Below, one piece after another: positions 53,471 to 61,282 of a stretch of 64,000 nt of DNA. The DNA lies in assembly GCA_900317855.1 (NCBI GenBank), contig ONIG01000005.1, positions 1-64,000 on the forward strand, given 5' to 3'. Each line of letters begins with the position of its first letter. Position 1 is the stretch's first letter. Origin of the DNA: an uncultured Eubacteriales bacterium (GTDB taxonomy: Bacteria > Bacillota > Clostridia > Oscillospirales > Oscillospiraceae). The notes under the pieces were generated by a model. That model did no database searches. It had not been told where the DNA came from and was given only the letters and a program-made list of their open reading frames with translations. Position numbers and translations under genes: made by a program.

Positions 53471-53498
53471 TTTACAGTCTTGTGTTTTTTGGTATAAT
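53471..53498 (+). promoter_or_regulatory. ireB promoter
   Basis: TTTACA (53471-53476), 16-bp spacer, TATAAT (53493-53498). An alternative TTGACT lies 5 bp further upstream. Confidence 0.65.
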
Positions 53499-53531
53499 GA
53501 GCACAAGAACTCGTATAAGGGAGGGCTTCGC

Positions 53532-53774
53532 ATGGAAGACGCAACCAGACGGTTTAATGCGATCGACAACAAAACAGAAATGAAGGAGATCCTCACTTCC
53601 GTGTATCATTCCCTTGTTGTCAAAGGATACAACCCGATCAACCAGCTCGTCGGCTACATCCTCTCAGAGGATCCGACGTATATCACCAACTACAACAACG
53701 CCCGCAGTCTCATCTGCCGCCTTGACCGCGATGAGCTGCTGCAGGAGCTGCTGACCAGCTATCTGGACAAATAA
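53532..53774 (+). CDS. ireB: IreB family regulatory phosphoprotein
   Basis: 80 aa (DUF965). FNAIDNKTEMKEILTSVYHSL, GYNPINQLVGYILSEDPTYIT and NARSLICRLDRDELL match throughout. In Enterococcus IreB is phosphorylated by the kinase IreK and affects cephalosporin resistance. AAGGGAGG precedes the ATG. The usual following genes (ruvX/yqgF and DUF1292) are missing here. Confidence 0.93.
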   Translation: MEDATRRFNAIDNKTEMKEILTSVYHSLVVKGYNPINQLVGYILSEDPTYITNYNNARSLICRLDRDELLQELLTSYLDK

Positions 53775-53790
53775 GCAGCGCACGAAACGA

Positions 53791-53822
53791 AAAAAGCCTC
53801 TGCCGGCCGGCAGAGGCTTTTT
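53791..53822. terminator. ireB terminator
   Basis: Perfect 32-bp palindrome with AAAAAGCCTCTGCC and its mirror ending in T5; bidirectional in form. Confidence 0.92.
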
Positions 53823-53825
53823 CTA

Positions 53826-54015
53826 TACACAGATAACGCATCCGCACGCACCAGACGCGCAACCGCAGCTCTTTCGATTGCGATGAGGCTGGTGCCGGTC
53901 TCATAGCGCGCGTCATGATGAGATCGAGCGCCTACTGCACGTCGGTGAGCACCAGCTCTGTTCCGGTGATGACCGCGACGGTTTTCCCGTCCTGCGCGCA
54001 GGATTCCATCTGCAT
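53826..54015 (-). pseudogene. Decayed DUF4180-family gene
   Basis: Starting from ATG 54015 (AAGGAG upstream), the frame reads as the first ~28 residues of a DUF4180 protein (AVITGTELVLTDVQ), then hits TAG at 53932-53934. The match continues in frame (ALDLIMT), then shifts one base (YETGTSLIAIERAA) before fading near 53826. At least one nonsense mutation and one frameshift, and the C-terminal half is absent. Confidence 0.75.
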
Positions 54016-54042
54016 AGTGAATGTTCTCCTTGCATTGTGGGA

Positions 54043-54077
54043 TAAAAAAACGCCCTTGTCAATGACAAGAGCGTTTT
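54043..54077 (-). terminator. Terminator upstream of the DUF4180 remnant
   Basis: AACGCTCTTGTC/GACAAGGGCGTT arms, ATT apex, followed by TTTTTTT on minus. Confidence 0.75.
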
Positions 54078-54084
54078 GGTTGCT

Positions 54085-54129
54085 GTATTTGCCCCAAACG
54101 GTGCGTGGGGGCAGGGTATTTGCCCCAAA
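54085..54129. repeat. 14-bp direct repeat
   Basis: GTATTTGCCCCAAA occurs at 54085-54098 and 54116-54129. The rest of 54078-54424 holds no convincing gene; one short plus-strand frame from 54316 with a GAGGAG upstream was not recognised. Confidence 0.5.
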
Positions 54130-54424
54130 AGTACACCAGCCAATATCATAGCAAACTGAGTATATCTCGTACTCCTATGTCTTTTTCTAAAGATAAAAGG
54201 ATGTAAGGATACAGATAAGACATTCCTCTGCTCATTACAGAATTCACATGACGAAAATGATACCGCCGGCAACAACTGTCCAAAACCCCATGGAGCGAGC
54301 GCTAGAGGAGAGGGTATGCCGCGATACAATGATAAATCATCCTTTCCGCGTGGAGCGGATATCATTGAAGGCGCTGCCTCTCAACAGCCTTTCTGCTGTT
54401 TTGAGACAACGCCTTTGACTCATA

Positions 54425-54580
54425 TCAGATTTTTTCTTCCACGGTTTTGCTGTCGTGGTATTTGATGAGAGTGTCGTAGAGCTTCTCAATGAGTTTCATG
54501 TCCGCATTGGTCATATAGGCAAGAAACAGCAGACCGAAAAGGGCTGCAGCCACAATCAGAACAATCCAGTACCAGGCCAT
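54425..54580 (-). CDS. 51-aa single-pass membrane protein
   Basis: MAWYWIVLIVAAALFGLLFL starts a hydrophobic segment (~4-24), followed by a charged helix (NADMKLIEKLYDTLIKYHDS). AAAGGAGG lies 6 bp before the ATG, an excellent ribosome site. It follows the dehydratase fragment by 13 bp, so the two were probably an operon. It could be a small membrane partner of that enzyme; function unknown. Confidence 0.7.
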   Translation of the reverse strand: MAWYWIVLIVAAALFGLLFLAYMTNADMKLIEKLYDTLIKYHDSKTVEEKI

Positions 54581-54593
54581 TTTTTATCCTCCT

Positions 54594-54992
54594 TTACCAG
54601 CTTAGTGCGTCTTCGTAATCCAACAGCGTTGGATCCAGCGGCTCTTCCCGCAAGACGGTGATCATGTATTGGTTGAAGGCTTCCCGCATCTCGCGGCGGG
54701 AAACGGTGCGGGGGTCCATAACATCGTGGGGAACCCAGATGAGGTGAATGCCCCGCTCCCGCGCCTGATCCTCAAACAGGCCGTGCAGACCGCCCACGTT
54801 CTTGCAGGATACATGGTCGTACATGATGACGATGTTCACATTGAACTTTTCGCACATCTTCCAGCACTCATCCAGCAGATTCACATAGCCGCCATTGGTG
54901 TGGGAACGCATCATCATTTTTTCGTAGCAGCGAACCAGATCCGCAAGGGCCTGTTCCTTGTCACCAATGGTGATGGGCAGATAACTGAGCAT
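54594..54992 (-). pseudogene. C-terminal fragment of a 2-hydroxyacyl-CoA dehydratase (HgdB/FldC-like) subunit
   Basis: The 132 residues (VNIVIMYDHVSCKNVGGLHG, FEDQARERGIHLIWVPHDVM, TVSRREMREAFNQYMITVL) correspond to the last third of HgdB/BcrC-type subunits, which are ~370-430 aa and hold a [4Fe-4S] cluster. The upstream DNA contains a terminator and no continuing homology beyond ~20 residues, so the N-terminal two thirds are missing. Translation may start at ATG 54992, but a functional dehydratase is not expected. Confidence 0.75.
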
Positions 54993-55049
54993 AGAAGAGC
55001 TATCCCTGCCTCTACAATCACTGCACAGGTATTGATCATTGGCACCTCC

Positions 55050-55083
55050 GAAAAAAGAAAGAGAGCTTCCACAGAAGCCCTCT
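55050..55083 (-). terminator. Terminator-like hairpin before the dehydratase fragment
   Basis: AAGAGGGCTTC/GAAGCTCTCTT with one mismatch, then TCTTTTTTC on minus. Between it and the AMP-ligase gene (55084-55237) I see no gene. Confidence 0.65.
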
Positions 55084-55237
55084 TCGAGAACAATGTTTCA
55101 AGGGAAGGCTGTCAAGCGCTGAGCTTGATCCTTCGCATCATTGCTCATATTATTTTGTCTTAATCCCTCTATCGCAAGCGCTCCACGCCAATTCCGCACG
55201 AAACCGCATGAAATTGAACCAAGCCGCACATAGCCCC

Positions 55238-56434
55238 TCATCCCTCAACAAAGCGCTTGCCCAGATACATGGGTCTGGCAGAATAATCAAAGTTCCCGCA
55301 TACAAGCTCAATTTTCACACAAGGATAAAGCTTTTCTATTCTCTCCCTAAGCTCTGCCTCATTTATTTTTGCCACACAGCACAGCTCTATCCTAAGCTTG
55401 TCCTTAAATTCGGCCCGGAAGTCAACAACTCCGTCAAATGAAAAAACTATGCTGTCAAGCTGCTCCATGGAGATTTTACCCTCTTTTCTTATCACCCGGT
55501 CAATACGCCTTGTAAGGCCGCCGCAGGGGCAGGCTGGCATTATGCGCGTATAATCCCCGGTGCGGTAGCGGATAAGGGGCATGGCTTCAAGACCAATGGT
55601 AGTAATTACCAGTTCGCCAAACTCTCCTTCGGGCAAAACATTGCCTTTCCCGTCGATTATCTCGGGAATGATATGGTTTTCCCGAAGATGCATCCCATCA
55701 AAGGCCGGGCAGGTAACAGCGCCGCCCAGACCACATTCCCGGCTGCCATAATGGGGGTAGAGCCTTGAGCCCAAGGCCTTTTCCAGTGCCTGCATGACCC
55801 CCTCCGGGCAGGCATCGCCTGATACCAATGCCCGCCTTATGGGAAAACTGTTGCCGTACACACGGCACAGGCCCAGCAGCGTTACCGGAAAGCCTATATA
55901 GGTTTCGGGCTGAGTTTCTTTTACCGTTTGGCAAAGCTCCGCCCAGCTTTGACCAAATCCGGCTTTTACGGGAATTGCCCCAAGCCGCTCCACCGCTTTT
56001 GCAATCAAATCTCCAAGCCCGAAGGGGCCGGAGAAGGGGAAAGCAATAAGACATTTTTCCCCGGCGGAGAGCATTTCGGAAATGCCGGCGGCGAAAAAGC
56101 CCACGGTATGTTCGGTATCTCTATCGGTGTAAAATACTCTTTTGGCAGGCCCGGTAGTACCGGAGGTGGCACCGGAGATGACCCGGCTCACCTCAGACTG
56201 AGAGGTGAGCAAAAAGCTCCCCGGGTTTTCCGCCAGCATTTTTGCTGTGGTAAAGGGCAGATTTTCAAGTTCCTTAAGGCTCTTTACAGATTCGGGATAA
56301 GCTTTCCCCATATCGTGAAGCCGCTTTAAAGTTTCATTGAGCTTTTTAAGCTGCAAAGCATCCAAGGCCTCCCTGTCAAGCACGGGGAGGCCTTCGACTT
56401 CCTGTATCCAGTTTTCAAGCTTTGTTTTTCTCAT
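55238..56434 (-). CDS. AMP-forming CoA-ligase-like protein (DVU_1553-type)
   Basis: 398 aa of the phenylacetate-CoA ligase/coenzyme F390 synthetase-like superfamily. The P-loop ISGATSGTTGPAKRVFYTD, YGSRECGLGG and RYRTGDYTRI (adenylate-binding Asp) are visible. The C-terminal domain is present (RRIDRVIRKEGKISMEQ). It should activate a carboxylate as an adenylate and maybe load CoA or another acceptor; substrate unknown. ATGA overlap with the radical SAM gene. It is the last gene of the cluster. Confidence 0.82.
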   Translation of the reverse strand: MRKTKLENWIQEVEGLPVLDREALDALQLKKLNETLKRLHDMGKAYPESVKSLKELENLPFTTAKMLAENPGSFLLTSQSEVSRVISGATSGTTGPAKRVFYTDRDTEHTVGFFAAGISEMLSAGEKCLIAFPFSGPFGLGDLIAKAVERLGAIPVKAGFGQSWAELCQTVKETQPETYIGFPVTLLGLCRVYGNSFPIRRALVSGDACPEGVMQALEKALGSRLYPHYGSRECGLGGAVTCPAFDGMHLRENHIIPEIIDGKGNVLPEGEFGELVITTIGLEAMPLIRYRTGDYTRIMPACPCGGLTRRIDRVIRKEGKISMEQLDSIVFSFDGVVDFRAEFKDKLRIELCCVAKINEAELRERIEKLYPCVKIELVCGNFDYSARPMYLGKRFVEG

Positions 56435-57753
56435 TTTCTGTAAAGAGAGTTTCCGTCAACATCGGTCAGATTATATGCGCAGAAGGGCACCATGCCCTTC
56501 TCCGAATCCGCCTCGCAGATGTAGCAGCGGCGAAGTCGGTCAAGGTCAAGATTATAGGCGTCCTGAAAGACCATGCCGGAGACAGTGAAGGTGCTTTCAA
56601 CAATCTGTTGGAGAAATTCATCAAGAGACGAAGTGGCCTCATCACCGTCACAGCAGGAGACTTTCCCGCTCCACTGCTGAGAGACAAAATCCCTGGCCTC
56701 GCTGCTTTTTACACAGCAGCAGCCGGTATTCTTCCTCTTGGGCAGGGGCTTTAGGCTGCCATCGGGGAGCTTTCGGTAACTGGCGTGGAAGGAGCAATAA
56801 GGGCTTTCCGCACCGCCGCCGCCGAAATGGGAATACTGCATAAGCCCATCGGTCTGCTCCTCGATGCGGCGAAGCACTGCGGGAATGGTCAGACGGATTT
56901 CCGGCGCTTCAAGAGAGCAGCGGCCGAAATAGGATATGGGCTGAATATGCACGCCCCGCACATGGGGGGCATTATCCAGGGCGAAGCGGATTATATCTCC
57001 AAGCTCACCGTCGTTTACGCCGGGGGCCACCGTAGGCACCAGCACAACGGGCAGGCCGGCTGCGCGGCAGTTTTCTATGGCGCAGAGCTTAGTTTCCGCG
57101 AGAGACGCGCCTCTCATAGTTATGTAAACCTCATCTTTGAGACTGTCAAACTGCAGAAACACTGTACTTACCCCGGCCTTGGCCAAATGCCGGGCATAGC
57201 CTGCCTCATTTGCAAGGCGCAGGCCGTTGGTATTGAGCTGGAAGAAGCTGAAGCCCTTTTCCTTGCCGAGGGCAATTATTTTGTCCAAATCGTCCCGGAC
57301 CGTAGGCTCGCCGCCGGAGAGCTGAATGTTGAAGGGGCCGCCGTGGGCCATCAGCATATCGTACTGCTTTGCGATTTCTTCAAGGCTCAGGTCTTCCTCC
57401 GGACTTTCCTCCCCAGCTGAGGCAAAGCACACCGGGCAGCGGAGATTGCAGCGCTTTGTCAGCTCCAGAAGGACGCAGCAGCCGTCCCGCTCATGGTTCT
57501 GGCAGAGGCCGCAGTCATAGGGGCAGCCCTCTTCCACCGGCTTTGCCCGCACCGGCACCACCTTGCCGTCGGCATCGTTTTCTGCCCAGGCCTTATAGCT
57601 CTCCAAATCGCCCTCCCAGATAAGAGTGCGGAAGCTGCCGTGTTCCCAGCAGCGCTTTTCCATATAGATATTGCCGTCTTCACCAAGCACCTTGCTTGCG
57701 GGAATCCTTGCAAGGCAGACGGGGCATACGCTCAATGCTTTACCGATAATCAT
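56431..57753 (-). CDS. Radical SAM protein (TrsS-type)
   Basis: 440 aa. An N-terminal Cys-rich zone (CPVCLARIP, CPYDCGLCQNH) precedes the radical SAM cluster motif in TKRCNLRCPVCFASAG and the SAM site LSGGEPTVRDD. The C-terminal half has many cysteines (NTGCCCVKSS, KVSCCDGDE, CYICEADS, FCAYN), suggesting auxiliary Fe-S clusters. I recall a family called radical SAM (seleno)protein TrsS, found beside the same partners; some members carry Sec where this one has Cys. TAATG overlap with the upstream gene. Confidence 0.82.
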   Translation of the reverse strand: MIIGKALSVCPVCLARIPASKVLGEDGNIYMEKRCWEHGSFRTLIWEGDLESYKAWAENDADGKVVPVRAKPVEEGCPYDCGLCQNHERDGCCVLLELTKRCNLRCPVCFASAGEESPEEDLSLEEIAKQYDMLMAHGGPFNIQLSGGEPTVRDDLDKIIALGKEKGFSFFQLNTNGLRLANEAGYARHLAKAGVSTVFLQFDSLKDEVYITMRGASLAETKLCAIENCRAAGLPVVLVPTVAPGVNDGELGDIIRFALDNAPHVRGVHIQPISYFGRCSLEAPEIRLTIPAVLRRIEEQTDGLMQYSHFGGGGAESPYCSFHASYRKLPDGSLKPLPKRKNTGCCCVKSSEARDFVSQQWSGKVSCCDGDEATSSLDEFLQQIVESTFTVSGMVFQDAYNLDLDRLRRCYICEADSEKGMVPFCAYNLTDVDGNSLYRK

Positions 57754-58178
57754 TATAAAAGACCTTTTCTTTCCAGTATCTCAAGGCATTTTTCGTAAAC
57801 TGCCGCAATAATCTGCGGGCAGTACTGCACCTTCTTGGCCGGGCTTGTGCCCACAATATCCCGGCAGTCAATGCTGCCGTATTCAAGCGTCATCTCTTCC
57901 TCAAACCAGCGGGCAAACTCACCGATGGCGCTTTTATGATGCGGGCTGTCATAGTCCGTGTCACCGGACTTGCCGGTGAAATTGGAGATCATGCAGCAGC
58001 CTGCCGCCATGCAGCCGCAGACATCTCCGCTGCTGCCTATACCGCCGTTTAAGCCCTGCATCATCCGCACAAGCTGGGGGTTTTCCTCCCCGGTGGTATC
58101 CAGCAGCAATATGGCCAGTATCTGGCCGCAGGCATAGCCGTAGCGGCTCAGCTCCATTATTCTCTCTTCAAGGTCCAT
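57753..58178 (-). CDS. C_GCAxxG_C_C family redox protein (DVU_1555-type)
   Basis: 141 aa. Spaced cysteines YACGQ, GDVCGCMAAGCCMIS, IDCRD and QYCPQ fit the C_GCAxxG_C_C family of putative Fe-S or thiol redox proteins. The expected GCA is GCM here. Helical throughout. It lies between the methyltransferase (4-bp gap) and radical SAM genes. Confidence 0.82.
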   Translation of the reverse strand: MDLEERIMELSRYGYACGQILAILLLDTTGEENPQLVRMMQGLNGGIGSSGDVCGCMAAGCCMISNFTGKSGDTDYDSPHHKSAIGEFARWFEEEMTLEYGSIDCRDIVGTSPAKKVQYCPQIIAAVYEKCLEILERKGLL

Positions 58179-58182
58179 TCAA

Positions 58183-58701
58183 TCACAGCCTTTCGCATAT
58201 AAAAAGTACGTAGCTTACTTTTTTCCCCGTGGGAAGACAATTGCTCTCGTCCCGCCAGAGTGCTTCCAGATAATACTCCTTCCACTCATCCGACATATCC
58301 TCCATATGCCGCACCGCAAAGCCCGCCGCGCGTACCTCGCTCAGCAGCTTTACAACATCTCTCGTCACATCGGAGAACACCAGCTTGCCGCCCTTTTTCA
58401 GCATACGGCCCGCCTCCTTCAAAGCCCCCGGCACATCGCCGCTGACAAAGAAGCTGCACTGGCTGATAATAGCGTCAAAGCTTTCCCCGGCATAGGGGGC
58501 TTCAAGATAATCTCCCTTTATAACTTTCTCACCGGAGGGCTCAAGGTCGATGCCCTCTGCCTCATAGCCCAGAGAGCGCAGCAACCTGACCGTTTCGCCG
58601 GAGCCGGCACCCATGTCAAGCCATCTGGCAGGGGGCATCACAAAGGATAGCTCTATAAGATAGCGGCTGTGTTCCTCGCCGCCGGGATGTCTTGTCATCA
58701 C
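58183..58701 (-). CDS. SAM-dependent methyltransferase (TrsM/DVU_1556-type)
   Basis: 172 aa Rossmann-fold class I methyltransferase. ARWLDMGAGSGETVRLL is motif I, GIDLEPSG motif II, FDAIISQCSFFVS motif IV and GGKLVFSDVTRD motif VI. It is short, lacking any extra substrate domain. Substrate unknown; in this neighbourhood it may modify a cofactor or an intermediate. ATGA overlap with the small redox-protein gene. Confidence 0.85.
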   Translation of the reverse strand: MMTRHPGGEEHSRYLIELSFVMPPARWLDMGAGSGETVRLLRSLGYEAEGIDLEPSGEKVIKGDYLEAPYAGESFDAIISQCSFFVSGDVPGALKEAGRMLKKGGKLVFSDVTRDVVKLLSEVRAAGFAVRHMEDMSDEWKEYYLEALWRDESNCLPTGKKVSYVLFICERL

Positions 58702-58916
58702 TTGTCCTCCAATGCCTTTTCAACGGAGAGAACCTTACCCAAGGCCAGCTCCTCCGGCACATACACAAAGCCGCAGCCGGGGCACACCGGCAGCTCAACG
58801 GGAAAACCGTTATCCAGATACATGAACTTTGCCTTGCCCTTTTGCAGCTTCATTTTACATTTGAGGCACATGAGCTTGCCTTCCGGGTCAATAGTGTAAT
58901 AATTCTTGTCTGCCAT
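58698..58916 (-). CDS. Small Cys4 protein (DVU_1557-type redox protein)
   Basis: 72 aa. CLKCKMKL and CPGCGFVYVP give a zinc- or rubredoxin-like Cys4 site. The N-terminus (MADKNYYTIDPEGKL) is conserved in what I recall as the DVU_1557 family. Probably an electron or metal carrier of the cluster. Confidence 0.8.
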   Translation of the reverse strand: MADKNYYTIDPEGKLMCLKCKMKLQKGKAKFMYLDNGFPVELPVCPGCGFVYVPEELALGKVLSVEKALEDK

Positions 58917-58930
58917 TTTACTGCCTCCTG

Positions 58931-61198
58931 TCAGCGGTTGAGAATGTTCATGCGGTGGCTGTAGGCGCTGTATACGCGGTAGCCGGTTTCGGTCTCCCTG
59001 TATTTGACCCAGAAGGTCACATTGCCAAGCCTTGCCCTTGTGACATAAAGGCCGCTTTCTTCATCCAAAATGGCTTCTCCCGTCTCCCGGAGGCTCTGTA
59101 TAACGCGGGTAACATCGCTTTTGAGTATCATTCTGTCGTCCATCATCGCTTCGGCGGCAGGGGTATATCCTATTTCAAAACCAAGGTCCATTTCTTCAAT
59201 ATCCTCTTTCCAGACTTCTTTCAGCAGCTCATTTTTAAGGCTGAGTCGGTTGTAGCGCTTGGCACTTATATCCGGGCAGTTATCTGCCGAGCTGCCATAG
59301 ACCAGCTCCAGCAGGTGCATGGACTCTCTGCCCTCTCTGGCAAAGCGGTCACGGCAGGCCATGCAGTAGCTAAGATAGGGAAGCTCTGAGCGCTCAAGGC
59401 ACTTTTGGGTCATTTCCTTTGCCACTTGGCGGTTAGTGTACTGGGTAAGACCGCCGTAGCCGCAGCAGGGGGATTTATCCCCACTGTATTCGGTCTCCTG
59501 AATTCGGCAGCCGAGAGTCTCTGCGATGCGGCGGATGCTCTGCTGAGTATCGGCATCGCCTCTTGCGCCGCAGGAGTCATGCAGGGCCATGGGCTTATTT
59601 GCCCTTTTTGCCTTTTCCGGCAGACCGATATTTTCCAGAACAGTCCAGATACCGGTCACATTCCCGCAGTCATGGGACTTAAGCTCCTTCATGCAGCTGG
59701 GACAGCCAGCAATTATGGTGGGAGATCCAAGCTCAATGAGCTTATCATTGAGAAATTTCACCGTCTCATCATACATCTCATAGCGCCCTGCCCAGTTGCA
59801 AATTGCACCGCAGCAGCCCAACATCAGGGCAACGCCGCCTTCAAGTCTCTCACACAGGTCAAGGTAGGCCGCCCTCACCGTGGCAGGGGCAATGGCCGTG
59901 GCCTGACAGCCGGGGAAAAACACATATTTGCACTTATCGTGGCCCGGCTGCTTTCGGCAAAGGAAGGCCTCACCATTGGAAAAGACCATGTCCATCAGCG
60001 CAAACTCATGGGGTGCAAGGGGCATTTTGCCGGTAAAGACCATGTTCTGCCTTGCCATGTGGCAGACCTCTGCCATGTCGTAGCCGTTGGGACAGAGCAC
60101 GGAGCACTGACCGCAGAGGGAGCAGGCATTGATGGGCTTATTCATCATGTGGTCGCCCATAATGATAGATACATTGTTGTATATCTCCCTCGTCAGCATC
60201 CGGGGGAACTTTTTATAGTGCTGCAAATAGGCGCAGCCCTTGACGCACTCATCGCAGCGGCACTGGATGCAGCGCTTTGCCTCGGATATGGCGCTTTCTC
60301 TGTCGTTAATCTCGATGCGGCTTGAACTTTCAACTCCCTCAAGGGAGGTATAAAGCCTTGTCTCAACGGACCCTTCCTCGCCTCTGGTGTTGGCGGGATC
60401 AAGGTTTTGCACCATTCGGTCAACGGAGATGGCGGCTTTTTTTGCGCCGAAGGCAGCATCGAGCACGCCCTCAGTTTTGCCGGTCACCAGTCTGTGCTCC
60501 CGACACACCATCACAGCCTCATCGACCGTGAGACCGGGATGGATTTCCTCCGCCGCAGCATAGGCGGCACATACTATGTCATATCTATCAGCGTTTGCGG
60601 CAAAACACGCTGCCGCATCCGCGTTAAATTCAAATTTAATGTCTGCCCTTGCAATATCACCCAGAGCGGCATTCAGCGAGGCCTCAGAAAGCCAGGGCGC
60701 GCAGGCAGAAAGAAGCTCTGCTTCATCAGTCTGAGAGCAGTAAAGGATGACGGGGTACATTTTTCTCGCAAGCTCACCAGCGAGAAAAACAGAGAAAAGA
60801 TCCGCCCCGAACACGGCACAGCGCTTTGTCTTTTTTCTGAGAAGTCCCCGCTTTTTCGGCGGCTCACCGTAAGCGGCGGCAGCGGCCTCCAGCTCACGGA
60901 CGGAAATGCCCTCTCCCAGCTCACACAGCTTGCACTTTCCTTCGCAGGGTGCTTCACAGCCGGCAGACAGGATATGAGGGAAGGGTGTTATTTTTTCATA
61001 TAGTGCCAGAGCCTTGTTGAAGTCACCTGCGGCTATGGCATCCACCATGGCCTTGGTATCCAGCTTCAGGGGGCAAGCGGCATTACAGTAGGCAGGCTGC
61101 TCATGGACGCAAAGGCTTTCCCTTGCTTCAAGCTCTTCCTTTGTGAATAGCCGCTTCTGGCGGTATACATGAGTTGAGGCTCTTTCTTCGATTATCAT
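58931..61198 (-). CDS. Large Fe-S/CCG-domain redox protein with degenerate flavin domain
   Basis: 755 aa. The N-terminal GltD-like region has Fe-S cysteines (CNAACPLKLDTK, CEAPCEGKCKLCELG). A Rossmann-like stretch follows (KRCAVFGADLFSVFLAGELA) without a proper GxGxxG. Next come ferredoxin motifs (CIQCRCDECVKGC, CSLCGQCSVLCPNGYD), two CCG domains (LGCCGAICNWAG; SPCCGYGGLTQ) and a C-terminal domain. It resembles 'pyridine nucleotide-disulfide oxidoreductase/dicluster-binding' proteins and heterodisulfide-reductase subunits. Likely electron conduit for the aldehyde oxidoreductase. Confidence 0.8.
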   Translation of the reverse strand: MIIEERASTHVYRQKRLFTKEELEARESLCVHEQPAYCNAACPLKLDTKAMVDAIAAGDFNKALALYEKITPFPHILSAGCEAPCEGKCKLCELGEGISVRELEAAAAAYGEPPKKRGLLRKKTKRCAVFGADLFSVFLAGELARKMYPVILYCSQTDEAELLSACAPWLSEASLNAALGDIARADIKFEFNADAAACFAANADRYDIVCAAYAAAEEIHPGLTVDEAVMVCREHRLVTGKTEGVLDAAFGAKKAAISVDRMVQNLDPANTRGEEGSVETRLYTSLEGVESSSRIEINDRESAISEAKRCIQCRCDECVKGCAYLQHYKKFPRMLTREIYNNVSIIMGDHMMNKPINACSLCGQCSVLCPNGYDMAEVCHMARQNMVFTGKMPLAPHEFALMDMVFSNGEAFLCRKQPGHDKCKYVFFPGCQATAIAPATVRAAYLDLCERLEGGVALMLGCCGAICNWAGRYEMYDETVKFLNDKLIELGSPTIIAGCPSCMKELKSHDCGNVTGIWTVLENIGLPEKAKRANKPMALHDSCGARGDADTQQSIRRIAETLGCRIQETEYSGDKSPCCGYGGLTQYTNRQVAKEMTQKCLERSELPYLSYCMACRDRFAREGRESMHLLELVYGSSADNCPDISAKRYNRLSLKNELLKEVWKEDIEEMDLGFEIGYTPAAEAMMDDRMILKSDVTRVIQSLRETGEAILDEESGLYVTRARLGNVTFWVKYRETETGYRVYSAYSHRMNILNR

Positions 61199-61224
61199 GT
61201 GTTTTCCCCCTGTAGATTTTAAGG

Positions 61225-61253
61225 GTAGAGGCGGGTATTTTACCCGCCTCTAC
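61225..61253. repeat. 13-bp perfect hairpin at the start site of the cluster promoter
   Basis: GTAGAGGCGGGTA/TACCCGCCTCTAC with a 3-nt loop. There is no strong T-run on either side. It lies between the aldehyde oxidoreductase and the redox gene. Confidence 0.75.
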
Positions 61254-61282
61254 ATTATAACATACTATTTAACGCTTGTGAA
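61254..61282 (-). promoter_or_regulatory. Internal promoter of the redox/radical SAM cluster
   Basis: TTCACA (61277-61282), 17-bp spacer, TATAAT (61254-61259). The -35 begins right after the stop of the aldehyde oxidoreductase gene. Confidence 0.75.

Noticed and set aside
53913-54365. Minus-strand open frame of ~150 codons in the boundary zone
   Set aside because: It runs through a terminator and the DUF4180 remnant in a different frame and has no motif or ribosome site.
53775-55240. Misassembly (chimeric contig) at the composition change
   Set aside because: Cannot be excluded from sequence alone, but the presence of graded gene remnants and several terminators fits biological decay better; kept as a caveat in the boundary finding.
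56431-57753. Selenocysteine TGA in the radical SAM protein
   Set aside because: The frame is open throughout with Cys in the Cys-rich positions, so this is the non-seleno form.
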